A stretch of DNA of 64,000 nt from Thalassobacillus devorans (GTDB lineage Bacteria > Bacillota > Bacilli > Bacillales > Halobacillaceae): positions 248,001 through 312,000 of the forward strand of contig NZ_FXEH01000004.1 of assembly GCF_900176565.1 (NCBI RefSeq), given 5' to 3'. Shown piece by piece: positions 24,698 to 33,735 of the stretch; the stretch's first letter is position 1, and each line of letters opens with the position of its first letter. The notes under the pieces are model-generated. The model searched no databases and was not told where the DNA came from. It saw only the letters and a program-made list of their open reading frames with translations. The position numbers were made by a program, and so were the translations under genes.

Positions 24698-24849
24698 GAG
24701 ACAATTTATTAATATACGAGACAATCTATATCCTTTGAGAGGAAAAAGAGGAAGTAAGAGAGACAATATTAAAATTATATGAGACACTTTCGAGAATAAG
24801 AGAGACAAATTTTAAAAAAAGAGAGAATTAGCAGCTGGATAGGAGACAA
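24698..24849 (+). repeat. GAGACAA heptamer array, about 21-bp period
   Basis: Heptamers start at 24698, 24718, 24737 (GAGAGGA), 24760, 24781 (GAGACAC), 24802, 24821 (GAGAGAA) and 24843: eight positions with steps of 20, 19, 23, 21, 21, 19 and 22 bases. The spacers are AT-rich and differ from each other. A related array on the opposite strand lies at 62435-62586. Read in one frame the unit gives a degenerate heptad of the type NKRDKF interrupted by stops, so it is not a gene now. Confidence 0.8.
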
Positions 24850-24893
24850 ATCAACGACGAACCTTACCAGCGGGTTCAAAGGGGGAGAAGTTT

Positions 24894-25082
24894 ATGAACA
24901 ATGTATGGAATACCATTTATATGATTATATTAGGCGTGGTGGCTGTTTTCACAGGAGAAATCGTAACTTTTATTATGCTCGGGTTTGTACTGGTCACGTT
25001 GAATAACATACATACTACGCTGAAAAACATTTATAAAGTGACAGCGGATCCAGAAGCTCGTAAATATTGGGAGGTGGATTGA
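24894..25082 (+). CDS. small membrane protein, 62 residues
   Basis: ATG 24894 with AGGGGGAG upstream. Two hydrophobic stretches, TIYMIILGVVAVFTGEIV and IVTFIMLGFVLVTLNNI, are likely to cross the membrane, followed by a short charged tail. It stands just downstream of the heptamer array and 57 bases before the sigma-54 activator gene. I do not recognise the family. Size, binding site and hydrophobic pattern make it a probable gene. Confidence 0.65.
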   Translation: MNNVWNTIYMIILGVVAVFTGEIVTFIMLGFVLVTLNNIHTTLKNIYKVTADPEARKYWEVD

Positions 25083-25139
25083 AATCGCTCTCATGGTAAA
25101 ATAGACAGCAAAGAGATTTTACATCAGGAGCGTGGATGA

Positions 25140-26504
25140 ATGCTTGATATATTAGAAGATTACCGGGATGGAATATTAGAGACGATTTTCGGTAATGTCA
25201 ATCATAGTATTGTCGTCGTGGATCGCAATGGTTTTGTTTCTTATATGAATGATAGTTATTGTGATTTTCTCGAAGTAGATAAAGAGGGTGTCCGCGGGAA
25301 GCATGTAACCGATGTGATAGAGAATACCAGGATGCATATCGTTGCGGAAACAGGAAAAGAAGAACTTGCGGACCTGCAGTATATCCGCGGTAATTATATG
25401 ATCGCCCATCGGATTCCGCTCCGTGCAGATGGAGAAGTGGTCGGTGCGCTCGGTATGGTGCTGTTCCGGGATACGGAGGAATGGCTGAAGCTGAACAGTC
25501 ATATCAAAGATTTGTTCCTGGAGCTGGAAACGTACCGGAATCAGATGAAAAAATTGAACGGAGTTTCCTATTCGCTGCATGATATCATCAGCAATTCTTC
25601 CGAGATGCACATATTAAAAGATAAAATTAAAAAAGTGGCTCCAGGAGATGTGTCTGTGCTGCTGCGTGGGGAGAGCGGGACAGGAAAAGAGTTGTTTGCG
25701 CACAGTATCCATCACTTGAGTGAACGCAACACCAAACCATTCGTCAAGGTGAACTGTGCGGCCATTCCAGCTGACCTTCTCGAATCAGAGCTGTTCGGCT
25801 ACCAGGAAGGTGCTTTTACTGGTGCCAAGAAAGGCGGCAAGCCAGGAAAGTTCCAGATGGCAGACGGCGGAACACTTTTCCTCGATGAAATTGGGGATAT
25901 GCCTCTTCAGGCCCAGGTGAAAATTCTTCGCGTCCTGCAGGAAGGAGAAGTCGAAGCAATCGGATCGGTTCATCCACAGAAAGTTGATGTACGGATTATT
26001 GCTGCGACCAACCAGCCCCTCGAGGAGTTAATAGCACAACAGAAGTTCCGGGAAGATTTATTTTACCGGATAAATGTTGTCCAGATTGATATTCCCCCAC
26101 TTCGGAAACGACCGGAGGACCTCCGGGTGCTGGCAAAATATTTGCTGGAAAAGGTGACCGAGCGGATAGGCAAACGGGTCGTCGATTTTGAACCGGAGGT
26201 GTATGAATGCTTCCTTGAGTATCACTGGCCAGGTAATGTCCGCGAGCTGGAAAACGTGATCGAAGCAGCTGTTCACCTGACGAGCAATGAAATGATTGAA
26301 CTGGATGATCTGCCGGATCACATTAAGCCGGACGCACTGTTAGTGGATGAGGATCGAAGCTTGAAGGCGATCATGGAAACGGCAGAGCGCCAGGCGATTG
26401 AACGGACATTGAAAAAAGTCCACGGAGACAAAGGGAAAGCGGCTACAATGCTTGGAATAGGAAAATCAAGCCTGTATGATAAAGCAAAAAAATATAATCT
26501 ATAA
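25140..26504 (+). CDS. sigma-54-dependent activator with PAS sensor
   Basis: 454 residues. A PAS domain at about 10-115 (GNVNHSIVVVDRNGFVSYMNDSY) senses a signal. The AAA+ domain at about 150-385 has Walker A GESGTGKE at 177-184, the sigma-54-contact loop GAFTGA at 224-229 and Walker B GGTLFLDE at 243-250. A Fis-type helix-turn-helix occupies about 415-454 (DKGKAATMLGIGKSSLYDKAKK). It needs no phosphorylation domain. A -24/-12 promoter lies 185 bases downstream, so it almost surely activates the 3-hydroxybutyrate operon that follows. AGGAG precedes the start. Confidence 0.92.
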   Translation: MLDILEDYRDGILETIFGNVNHSIVVVDRNGFVSYMNDSYCDFLEVDKEGVRGKHVTDVIENTRMHIVAETGKEELADLQYIRGNYMIAHRIPLRADGEVVGALGMVLFRDTEEWLKLNSHIKDLFLELETYRNQMKKLNGVSYSLHDIISNSSEMHILKDKIKKVAPGDVSVLLRGESGTGKELFAHSIHHLSERNTKPFVKVNCAAIPADLLESELFGYQEGAFTGAKKGGKPGKFQMADGGTLFLDEIGDMPLQAQVKILRVLQEGEVEAIGSVHPQKVDVRIIAATNQPLEELIAQQKFREDLFYRINVVQIDIPPLRKRPEDLRVLAKYLLEKVTERIGKRVVDFEPEVYECFLEYHWPGNVRELENVIEAAVHLTSNEMIELDDLPDHIKPDALLVDEDRSLKAIMETAERQAIERTLKKVHGDKGKAATMLGIGKSSLYDKAKKYNL

Positions 26505-26526
26505 ACCATTCCGAAAATTCGGAAAT

Positions 26527-26557
26527 ACCATTCCGAGATTCTGGAATGGTTTCTTTT
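26527..26557 (+). terminator. intrinsic terminator after the activator gene
   Basis: accattcc (26527-26534) pairs with ggaatggt (26543-26550), followed by TTCTTTTTT. A second palindrome, ttccgaaaattcggaa, lies at 26509-26524. Confidence 0.75.
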
Positions 26558-26642
26558 TTGTTCTGCTAGAAAGGGTTTTCATTATTATGATGATAGGATT
26601 ACAGTTAACTTTCCAAAAATCCGCAATTTAATTGTCAGCGCT

Positions 26643-26676
26643 TTCAATTGAATGCCCTTTCATAATTGAATTTCCA
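26643..26676 (+). promoter_or_regulatory. possible upstream activator site
   Basis: Direct repeats aattgaat at 26646-26653 and 26664-26671 lie 18 bp apart, just above the -24 element. Placement suits an enhancer site for the activator, but it is closer to the promoter than is typical and unproven. Confidence 0.3.
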
Positions 26677-26689
26677 TTCATATTAAAAG

Positions 26690-26707
26690 TTGGCACGCTT
26701 CTTGCAT
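26690..26707 (+). promoter_or_regulatory. sigma-54 promoter of the ketone-body operon
   Basis: TTGGCAC (26690-26696), five bases, TTGCAT (26702-26707). The GG at 26692-26693 and GC at 26704-26705 are 12 bp apart, matching the TTGGCAC-N5-TTGCA consensus. Confidence 0.92.
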
Positions 26708-26732
26708 TATTAAACGGTGAAGGGAGTGTAGT

Positions 26733-27431
26733 ATGATGAAAACTATTTATACATCATTTGAAGAAGCAGTAAAAGATATCAAAGATTACTCAACAATCAT
26801 GGTTGGAGGGTTTGGACTTGTAGGGATCCCGGAGAACCTGATTTTGGCATTAGTAGAATCAAAGGTGAAGCATTTGACGGTGATTTCCAATAACTGTGGT
26901 GTGGATGACTGGGGACTTGGATTGCTCCTTGAAAATAAGCAGATCGATAAAATGATCGGCTCTTATGTCGGTGAAAATAAAGAATTCGAACGCCAGGTGC
27001 TCGCGGGAGAACTGGAAGTGGAACTGACTCCACAAGGGACGTTGGCGGAACGTATCCGTGCCGGCGGTGCCGGAATACCGGCTTTTTATACACCAGCAGG
27101 CGTAGGTACACCGATTGCGGAAGGGAAAGAAGTGCGAAATTTTGATGGAAAAGACTATCTGATGGTGACAGGTTTGAAAGCGGATTTCAGCCTTGTCCGT
27201 GCTGCCAAAGGCGATCGACTTGGAAACCTTGTCTATAATAAAACGGCTCGCAACTTCAATCCTGAAATCGCAGCAGCCGGTACGACGACGATTGCAGAAG
27301 TGGAAGAGCTGGTAGACGTCGGCTCATTGGATTCAGATAACATCCATACACCTGGTATTTACGTACAGGGATTAATCGAAGGCAAACAGGAGAAGCGCAT
27401 CGAACGTCTGACATTGAGAAAAGAAGCATAA
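26733..27431 (+). CDS. scoA: 3-oxoacid CoA-transferase subunit A
   Basis: 232 residues, with AGGGAGTG upstream of the first ATG. The CoA-transferase family I subunit A pattern is seen: [20 protein letters not shown] near the start, [15 protein letters not shown], and [32 protein letters not shown]. Together with ScoB it moves CoA from succinyl-CoA to acetoacetate. First gene of the operon driven by the sigma-54 promoter 26 bases or so downstream of the -12 element. Confidence 0.92.
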   Translation: MMKTIYTSFEEAVKDIKDYSTIMVGGFGLVGIPENLILALVESKVKHLTVISNNCGVDDWGLGLLLENKQIDKMIGSYVGENKEFERQVLAGELEVELTPQGTLAERIRAGGAGIPAFYTPAGVGTPIAEGKEVRNFDGKDYLMVTGLKADFSLVRAAKGDRLGNLVYNKTARNFNPEIAAAGTTTIAEVEELVDVGSLDSDNIHTPGIYVQGLIEGKQEKRIERLTLRKEA

Positions 27432-27446
27432 TAGGAGGGAAACATC

Positions 27447-28121
27447 ATGGCAGTGAACATGGATAAAGCACTAGTAAGAGAAAAAATTGCAAAACGAGCA
27501 GAGCGCGAAATTGAAAACGGTTTCTACGTCAACCTTGGTATCGGGATGCCGACAATGGTAGCCAACTACATCCAGGAAGATAAAGAGATTGTGCTGCAGT
27601 CTGAAAATGGATTGGTCGGTATCGGTCGCTCCCCATACGAAGAAGAAGTTGATCCAGACTTAATTAACGCAGGTAAAGAGACGGTAACTGCGGCTCCTGG
27701 AGCATCTTACTGCAGCAGTGCAGAATCTTTCGCGATGATTCGCGGGGAGCATCTGGACCTTGCCATCCTTGGCGGAATGGAAGTCTCAGAAACTGGTAAC
27801 CTGGCAAACTGGATGATTCCCGGAAAAATGATTAAAGGCATGGGCGGTGCCATGGATATTGTACATGGTGCGAAGAAAATCGTTATCATCATGGATCATG
27901 TTAATAAACACGGCGAGCCGAAGATTCTTAAGGAATGTACATTGCCACTTACAGGTGAAGGCGTTGTAGACCGTATCATCACCGACCGTGCCGTGATCGA
28001 TGTGACGGATGAAGGGCTTCTTTTAGTGGAAGTCGCAGAAGGATGGACAGTAGATGAAGTAATTGATTCAACTGGTGCAGAGTTGAAGGTCAGCGAAAAT
28101 CTATTATCGGCAACATTTTAA
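27447..28121 (+). CDS. scoB: 3-oxoacid CoA-transferase subunit B
   Basis: 224 residues, 15 bases after scoA, with AGGAGGG upstream. [18 protein letters not shown] opens the family pattern and the catalytic glutamate is in [44 protein letters not shown] follows. It forms the heteromeric acetoacetate:succinyl-CoA transferase with ScoA, yielding acetoacetyl-CoA. Confidence 0.92.
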   Translation: MAVNMDKALVREKIAKRAEREIENGFYVNLGIGMPTMVANYIQEDKEIVLQSENGLVGIGRSPYEEEVDPDLINAGKETVTAAPGASYCSSAESFAMIRGEHLDLAILGGMEVSETGNLANWMIPGKMIKGMGGAMDIVHGAKKIVIIMDHVNKHGEPKILKECTLPLTGEGVVDRIITDRAVIDVTDEGLLLVEVAEGWTVDEVIDSTGAELKVSENLLSATF

Positions 28122-28145
28122 TTTTTTAGCAGGGGGATGAAGTTA

Positions 28146-28922
28146 ATGGTAGATAACAAAGTAGTTTTCATTACAGGAGCGGCCAGTGGTATTGGCCACG
28201 AAATCGGAGTAGAGTTTGCCAAAAACGGCGCTAAAGTAGCTTTTAGTGATATCAACGAAGAAAAATTGCAGGAAGCTGTGAAGAAGCTTAGTGATGAAGG
28301 ATATGAGTGCATCGGCGTTAAATGTGATGTAACGAAAGAGGAAGAGTTGCAGCAGGCAATCGACCAGACGGTAGAAAAATATGGACGTCTTGATGTGTTG
28401 ATTAATAATGCTGGTCTTCAGCACGTAGCATCCATTGAGGATTTTCCAACGGAAAAATTTGAGTTCATTACAAAAGTTATGCTGGTGGCACCGTTTATGG
28501 CTACCAAGCATGTCTTCCCAATCATGAAAAAACAAGGCTTTGGCCGTATTATTAATATGGCTTCCATCAACGGATTGGTCGGTTTTGCAGGTAAATCTGC
28601 TTATAACAGCTCCAAGCATGGCGTCATCGGTCTGACAAAAGTTACCGCATTGGAAGGCGCGGAACACGGTATCACCGTGAACGCCGTTTGCCCAGGCTAT
28701 GTTGATACGCCGCTTGTCCGCAACCAGCTGGAGGACCTGGCTGACAACCGGAACGTCTCGTTAGAAAAAGTATTGGAGGAAGTCATCTATCCATTAGTGC
28801 CACAAAAACGTCTGCTCCAGGTTCAGGAAGTAGCTGATTATACATTATTCCTCGCCAGTGATCAGGCAAAAGGTGTTAATGGGCAGGCAGTGGTTATCGA
28901 TGGCGGCTATACCGCTCAATAA
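28146..28922 (+). CDS. 3-hydroxybutyrate dehydrogenase (SDR family)
   Basis: 258 residues from ATG 28146, which is nine bases after AGGGGG; the ATG at 28137 abuts that site. NAD-binding glycine motif TGAASGIG at residues 10-17, the NNAG strand (LINNAGLQH), the catalytic serine in INMASING, and YNSSKHG. The LINNAGLQHVASIEDFPTEKF segment and the C-terminal VNGQAVVIDGGYTAQ are typical of bacterial D-3-hydroxybutyrate dehydrogenases, which oxidise 3-hydroxybutyrate to acetoacetate. Its operon (CoA-transferase, thiolase, GntP permease) agrees. Confidence 0.88.
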   Translation: MVDNKVVFITGAASGIGHEIGVEFAKNGAKVAFSDINEEKLQEAVKKLSDEGYECIGVKCDVTKEEELQQAIDQTVEKYGRLDVLINNAGLQHVASIEDFPTEKFEFITKVMLVAPFMATKHVFPIMKKQGFGRIINMASINGLVGFAGKSAYNSSKHGVIGLTKVTALEGAEHGITVNAVCPGYVDTPLVRNQLEDLADNRNVSLEKVLEEVIYPLVPQKRLLQVQEVADYTLFLASDQAKGVNGQAVVIDGGYTAQ

Positions 28923-28938
28923 AAGGAGGAAAGCCAAT

Positions 28939-30116
28939 ATGGAAAACGTTTATATTTTAGAAGGTGCACGAACAGCATTTGGAAGCTTCGGAGGTTCACT
29001 GAAAGATGTTGACCCGACGGATCTTGGGGTGACGGTCAGCAAAGAAGCGATTAAGCGAAGCGGCATAACACCTGAGAATATTGATTTGACGGTGATGGGG
29101 AATGTCATCCATTCCGCGAATAACGCCCCATATATGGTAAGGCATATTGCATTAAAATCCGGTGTGCCGATGGAAAGCCCGGCGCTTACGGTCAATAGAC
29201 TGTGTGGTTCCGGATTGCAATCTGTCGTATCAGCAGCCCAGTCCATCAAGCTCGGGGAGGGCAAAGTCGCCTTGACTGGCGGGGTGGAGAATATGAGCCA
29301 ATCGCCATATGCCATGCGTGGCAGCCGTTTCGGTACTAAGCTTGGCACACCGAAAGTCGATGACATGCTGTGGGCTGCCTTGACAGACGAATATATTGGC
29401 AAAGGCATGGGTGTAACAGCTGAGAATCTTTCAGAGAAATACGAGATTTCAAGGGAAGATCAGGACGCCTATGCATCAGAAAGCCACAAACGCGCAGCTG
29501 AAGCTCGCAATAGCGGTAAATTTGAGGAAGAGATTGTACCAGTTGAAGTAAAATCCCGTAAAGGAACTAAAGTTGTCGACACGGATGAACATATTCGTGA
29601 GGACACGACGCCTGAAGGGCTGGCAAAGCTAAAGCCTGCCTTCAAAAAAGAAGGCACCGTCACTGGCGGAAATGCAAGCGGTATCAATGATGGGGCTGGA
29701 GCTGTTGTACTCGCCGGTGAAAGTTTTGTAAAAGAAAAGAACCTGAGCCTCTCGCGAAAATTGTGTCATGGGGCGTAGCGGGGGTCGATCCAGCATACAT
29801 GGGCATCGGGCCAGTGCCAGCCATCAAAAAAGCATTGGAGCAAACGGACCTGTCACTGGATGACATCGGTTTGATCGAGGTCAATGAAGCGTTCGCCGCT
29901 CAGTACCTGGCTGTAGAAAAAGAACTTGGGCTGAATCGTAACAAAGTAAACGTCAATGGTGGTGCCATCTCACTTGGTCATCCAATTGGTGCAAGCGGCA
30001 CTCGTGTCTTGTATACCGTCATTAAAGAACTGAAACGCAGAAACGAAAAATACGGCATTGCGTCCTTGTGTATCGGGGGAGGCCAGGGCATCGCCATGCT
30101 TGTAGAAATCGTATAA
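28939..30116 (+). pseudogene. acetyl-CoA acetyltransferase (thiolase), broken by a one-base frameshift
   Basis: The reading frame starts at ATG 28939 with AAAGGAGG upstream and encodes a normal thiolase up to [12 protein letters not shown], with nucleophile C89 in NRLCGSGLQS. At 29748-29749 the code reads GAGCCTCTCGCG; adding one C (AGC CCT CTC GCG AAA) restores [21 protein letters not shown] and the second part, which holds the GHPIGASG histidine and the CIGGGQG cysteine, and ends at 30116. Without repair translation ends at 29778. Either a sequencing or assembly error in a C run or a real recent mutation. The intact enzyme would split acetoacetyl-CoA to two acetyl-CoA, the last step of this operon. 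Confidence 0.85.
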
Positions 30117-30170
30117 CGACAGAAATAAAAGAGGTTTGGGAGAAACTATTCAACTAGTGGAGGAATCAAC

Positions 30171-31457
30171 ATGTTTGGAATATTATTAGGTCTCATCGTG
30201 TTGATGGCACTGGCCTATCTTGGCTGGTCCATCATCTGGGTGGCCCCGATTGCTGCAGGAGTCGTAGCGGTCACGGGCGGTCTCGATCTGTTAGACGCCT
30301 ATAAAGATACGTATATGGGCGGATTCGTTGATTTTGCTAAAGCATGGTTTCCTGTCTTCATGCTTGGGGCTATTTTTGGAAAACTGATGGAAGACACCGG
30401 CATGGCCCGGTCCGTCGCTGTCGCATTGACAAAACTGATTGGAACAAAGCGCGCTATTCTTGGAGTGCTGGCATCTGCAGCGGTTTTGACTTACGGGGGC
30501 GTCAGCTTGTTTGTCGTCGTTTTCGCCGTCTATCCACTGGCACTATCCTTGTTCCGTGAGGCGAACATCTCTAGAAAACTTATCCCGGCAACCGTCGCGT
30601 TAGGGGCGTTTACCTTTACGATGACAGCCATTCCGGGAACACCGCAGATTCAGAACCTGATCCCGATGCAGTATTTCCAGACAGACGCTATGGCAGCGCC
30701 TGCGATGGGGATTATTGCTGCTATCATCATGGCGGTCGGAGGATATTTTTATTTAAGGTGGCAGGAAAAGAAACTGACCAACAGAGGGGAAGTTTTCACC
30801 GAGCCAAATGATAAAAATATGATGGAAGTGGAAGAAGAGGACGATCCGAACTTCCTTCTTTCTGTACTTCCACTATTAACTGTACTTATTACATTGAATG
30901 TATTTGGCTGGGATGTTGTCGCAGCGTTGATCGCTGGTATCTTGTTGATCATGGTATTGAATCCAGGTAAATTCAAACGCTTCATTTCATCGATGAACAA
31001 AGGGGCAAACGGATCTGTCATCGCTATCATCAATACGAGTGCTGCGGTCGGTTTCGGTACGGTTGTTCGTGAAGTGCCAGGATTCGAACGGCTGACAGAA
31101 TTACTGATGGGAGTCAAAGGCCATCCACTCATTTCAGAAGCGATCGCTGTAAATATTTTAGCCGGTGCTACCGGTTCCGCATCTGGGGGGATGGGGATCG
31201 CGTTGGAAGCACTTGGTTCTAAGTATTATGAAATAGCACAAAACACGGGCATCAGTCCGGAAGCCTTTCACCGGATTGCATCCCTGTCATCAGGAGGTCT
31301 TGATGCGCTGCCGCATAATGGCGCAGTACTGACGTTGTTCGCAATAACCGGGATGACCCATAAAGACAGTTATAAAGACATTTTCGTTGTAGCCGTCCTT
31401 ATTCCAATCATCTCTGTTGCGTTTGTTATCTTGCTGGCATCAATTGGGATTTTATAA
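30171..31457 (+). CDS. GntP family permease, probably for 3-hydroxybutyrate
   Basis: 428 residues with about 12 hydrophobic segments. GFVDFAKAWFPVFMLGAIFGKLMEDTGMARSVA and the later AIIASGGLDALPHNGAV-like stretch (SLSSGGLDALPHNGAVLTLF) are characteristic of the GntP branch that sits with ketone-body genes. TGGAGGA precedes the ATG. It is the last gene of the operon before a terminator. GntP members carry gluconate and related acids; 3-hydroxybutyrate is inferred from the company it keeps. Confidence 0.85.
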   Translation: MFGILLGLIVLMALAYLGWSIIWVAPIAAGVVAVTGGLDLLDAYKDTYMGGFVDFAKAWFPVFMLGAIFGKLMEDTGMARSVAVALTKLIGTKRAILGVLASAAVLTYGGVSLFVVVFAVYPLALSLFREANISRKLIPATVALGAFTFTMTAIPGTPQIQNLIPMQYFQTDAMAAPAMGIIAAIIMAVGGYFYLRWQEKKLTNRGEVFTEPNDKNMMEVEEEDDPNFLLSVLPLLTVLITLNVFGWDVVAALIAGILLIMVLNPGKFKRFISSMNKGANGSVIAIINTSAAVGFGTVVREVPGFERLTELLMGVKGHPLISEAIAVNILAGATGSASGGMGIALEALGSKYYEIAQNTGISPEAFHRIASLSSGGLDALPHNGAVLTLFAITGMTHKDSYKDIFVVAVLIPIISVAFVILLASIGIL

Positions 31458-31463
31458 AAGACG

Positions 31464-31506
31464 AGAACCAGACCTTACGCTTTTGCGCCCGGCCTGGTTC
31501 TTTTTT
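31464..31506 (+). terminator. intrinsic terminator of the ketone-body operon
   Basis: gaaccag (31465-31471) pairs with ctggttc (31494-31500), extended by ac/gg pairs, then T6. Confidence 0.7.
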
Positions 31507-31545
31507 CATGGTAATGGTGTTTGGCAATGGCAAAATTTCTGAATA

Positions 31546-31576
31546 CAAAAAAGCAGAAGGGATCTCTCCCTCCTGC
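31546..31576 (-). terminator. minus-strand terminator of the lipoprotein gene
   Basis: gcagaaggga (31553-31562) pairs with tccctcctgc (31567-31576), one mismatch; minus-strand T run opposite AAAAAA at 31547-31552. Confidence 0.75.
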
Positions 31577-31585
31577 ATAACTTAT

Positions 31586-32155
31586 TTAGCTTAATTCCGA
31601 ACTCATATTTACTGGCAGCAAGCCTGCCTCTTCATAAACACTGTCCAGTTTTTCCTGGAATTGGTCAAAGTTTTCTTGTGCTCCTGATAAGTCCGCTTCT
31701 GCAGGTGCTTCTTCTAATGACCTTTGTGCTTCCTCATAATAAGCTTTCAGTGAATCAAGCGCACTCTTGTAATCCTCTTTCATGTTATCAGGTAATTCCT
31801 CACTGACTTCAAAGCTTTCTACCGCGCTCACAGCTTCTCCTGCTGCAGCTTGCGCTTCCTCACCAGCTGCCTGCAATTCTTCATCCTCTGGCTGATTTTC
31901 TTCATCCGCTTTCATAGCTTCGTAGCCAGCAATCTTTGAATGGTACGGGCGAAGCTCCTCAGCAAGGTTCATTTGAGTCTTAAGTAAAGCGGATTTAACT
32001 GCTTTTTCATCTGCTTCACCATTATTTTCAGCGCTTTCATTTTCTTGTGCTTCCTGACCGTTAGATTCATTTTCCTCGTCTGCGCCTGATTGAGAACAAC
32101 CAGCTGCTACAAGGGCGATGAGTAGTCCTGTTATTAGAAATAATTTTTTCAACAT
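31586..32155 (-). CDS. acidic lipoprotein
   Basis: 189 residues from ATG 32155, with AAGGGGAG upstream; the longer frame from 32188 would place charged residues before the signal. LKKLFLITGLLIALVAAGC is a lipoprotein signal with lipobox VAAGC. The mature protein is very rich in Glu, Ala and Gln, with regular hydrophobic spacing in ALLKTQMNLAEELRPYHSKIAGYEAM and YKSALDSLKAYYEEAQRSLEEA, so it is probably a helical bundle at the outer face of the membrane. No named family recognised. Confidence 0.75.
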   Translation of the reverse strand: MLKKLFLITGLLIALVAAGCSQSGADEENESNGQEAQENESAENNGEADEKAVKSALLKTQMNLAEELRPYHSKIAGYEAMKADEENQPEDEELQAAGEEAQAAAGEAVSAVESFEVSEELPDNMKEDYKSALDSLKAYYEEAQRSLEEAPAEADLSGAQENFDQFQEKLDSVYEEAGLLPVNMSSELS

Positions 32156-32359
32156 CCTTATCTCCCCTTCCATCTCTAGCATTGTCATTTTATAGGAAAA
32201 TAATTGAATGGTAAATACAATTGGTTATAATAGTAAAATTGGAAATAATCAGTATTTTCACTTCGGGTTTTGCTTGCGCCCAATTTACCTGGTTAGCTGG
32301 TACAATTCCGCCCATATAACATAACTTGTTAGTAAGTAAAGAATAAGGGGGGGTGACCG

Positions 32360-32809
32360 ATGGGCTCAAAGAAAAACAACCTACCAAATTTGTTCGATGA
32401 AAGATTTTACGATTTCCTCCGCTCCGTTGATACCTTATTCGATAAAACGATGAAACAGCTGAAGCCTTTCTTCCATTCAGCAACAATCCCTGTAAACATC
32501 CAAGAAACTAAAACAGAAGTTATCGTAAAAGCGGAGCTCCCGGAATTTGATAAAGACCAAGTGAGAGTAGAAATATCAGGAAATCAATTGTGGATACTTG
32601 CAGAGAAAAAGGAAATCATCGAAACAATCGATGAAGCTAACAATCATTACCATAAAGAACAGTCCGTACACACAGCAGAGCAATCTATTACATTGCCTTT
32701 TTTGATTTCACAAGAAGAAACTTCCACTTATTTTGAGAATGGCATATTGACAATCGTGACTCCAAAAAGGAAACGTATGGAGTTGCCGAGTGATTATTTC
32801 TGGATGTAA
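32360..32809 (+). CDS. Hsp20/alpha-crystallin family protein
   Basis: 149 residues with an alpha-crystallin core at about 43-135: IPVNIQETKTEVIVKAELPEFDKDQVRVEISGN, then QSITLPFLISQEETSTYFENGILTIVTPK, where the usual A-x-F/Y-x-NGVL-x-I/V motif is STYFENGILTIV. Small heat-shock proteins hold unfolded proteins; in Bacilli some members (CotM, CotP) are spore coat proteins, so a spore role is possible. GGGGGGTG precedes the ATG. Single-gene unit. Confidence 0.85.
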   Translation: MGSKKNNLPNLFDERFYDFLRSVDTLFDKTMKQLKPFFHSATIPVNIQETKTEVIVKAELPEFDKDQVRVEISGNQLWILAEKKEIIETIDEANNHYHKEQSVHTAEQSITLPFLISQEETSTYFENGILTIVTPKRKRMELPSDYFWM

Positions 32810-32826
32810 GGAAATGGATGAAATTT

Positions 32827-32851
32827 AACTGGCGAAGCCAGTTGTTTTTTT
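32827..32851 (+). terminator. intrinsic terminator
   Basis: aactggc (32827-32833), GAA loop, gccagtt (32837-32843), then G and T7. Confidence 0.85.
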
Positions 32852-32929
32852 ATACAAAGTATAATAGAATAACTTACAACATTAAAACACAGTAATTTTA
32901 TATGAATTAATGGGATTGGAGGGTGGCAA

Positions 32930-33712
32930 TTGAGTGATCATGCGATTCAAATCAGGAATTTGACGAAGAGTTTTCTAAACAAGGGTACTAAAGAAGAGGT
33001 ATTAAAGAGTATTAATGTCGATATTGAAAGAGGAGAAACAATTGCAGTCATCGGACAAAGCGGGTGTGGAAAGAGTACACTGCTAAACGTAATTGGCGGG
33101 TTCGAAACTCCGGATAGTGGAAGTGTTTTATTTGAAGGAGAGAAAGTGACCAGTCCCAGTAGAAGAAGTGTCATGCTTTTTCAGAATTATGGCTTATTAC
33201 CATGGAGGTCGGTGCAAAAGAATGTGGAATTAGGTTTGGAAGACACTAACCTTTCATCAGCAGAGCGAAAAGAAAAAGCTCTTCACTATCTTCAAATGGT
33301 TGGTCTCCAGGATAAATGGGATCGCTTTCCACATCAGTTATCGGGTGGAATGCAGCAACGGGTAGCGATTGCTAGAGCTTTGGCAATCGAGCCGGAATTG
33401 CTTTTAATGGATGAACCATTCGGAGCATTGGACACCTTCAATCGTTATTACCTGCAAGACGAGCTCCTTAAAATACAAAAAGAGGCCAACACAACGATAA
33501 TATTGGTTACCCATGATATTGATGAAGCGATTTACCTGGCTGATCGGGTCTTCATTATGAGCACCAACTCCGGTGATATCCAACGAGAAGTGGTAATCAA
33601 CGCTTATAAACCAAGAGACAGAAGTGGAAGAGACTTTCAATATTTCAGGAAATTGATACTGGAAGAATTCCAATTGAGCAGTGCAACTCCTTCTTTGGAA
33701 TATAATATTTAA
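32930..33712 (+). CDS. ABC transporter ATP-binding protein (nitrate/sulfonate/taurine type)
   Basis: 260 residues from TTG 32930 with GGAGGG upstream. Walker A is GQSGCGKST, the signature is LSGGMQQRVAIARALA, and Walker B LLLMDEPFGALD, followed by the H-loop VTHDIDEA. Q-loop is MLFQNYGLLPW, typical of the SsuB/TauB/NrtD branch. It supplies energy to the importer formed with the next two genes. Confidence 0.92.
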   Translation: MSDHAIQIRNLTKSFLNKGTKEEVLKSINVDIERGETIAVIGQSGCGKSTLLNVIGGFETPDSGSVLFEGEKVTSPSRRSVMLFQNYGLLPWRSVQKNVELGLEDTNLSSAERKEKALHYLQMVGLQDKWDRFPHQLSGGMQQRVAIARALAIEPELLLMDEPFGALDTFNRYYLQDELLKIQKEANTTIILVTHDIDEAIYLADRVFIMSTNSGDIQREVVINAYKPRDRSGRDFQYFRKLILEEFQLSSATPSLEYNI

Positions 33713-33735
33713 AAGTAATCGGAGGACTGATTATT

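Noticed and set aside
24698-24849. CRISPR-like array at the GAGACAA repeats
   Set aside because: Repeats are 7 bases and spacers about 14, far below CRISPR sizes, and no cas gene is present.
25176-25610. 144-codon minus-strand ORF inside the sigma-54 activator gene
   Set aside because: Antisense shadow of the PAS domain coding region; no motif.
28143-28667. 174-codon minus-strand ORF opposite 3-hydroxybutyrate dehydrogenase
   Set aside because: Antisense shadow of a firm SDR gene.
29763-30116. Separate short thiolase gene
   Set aside because: No binding site; it is the second part of the frameshifted thiolase.
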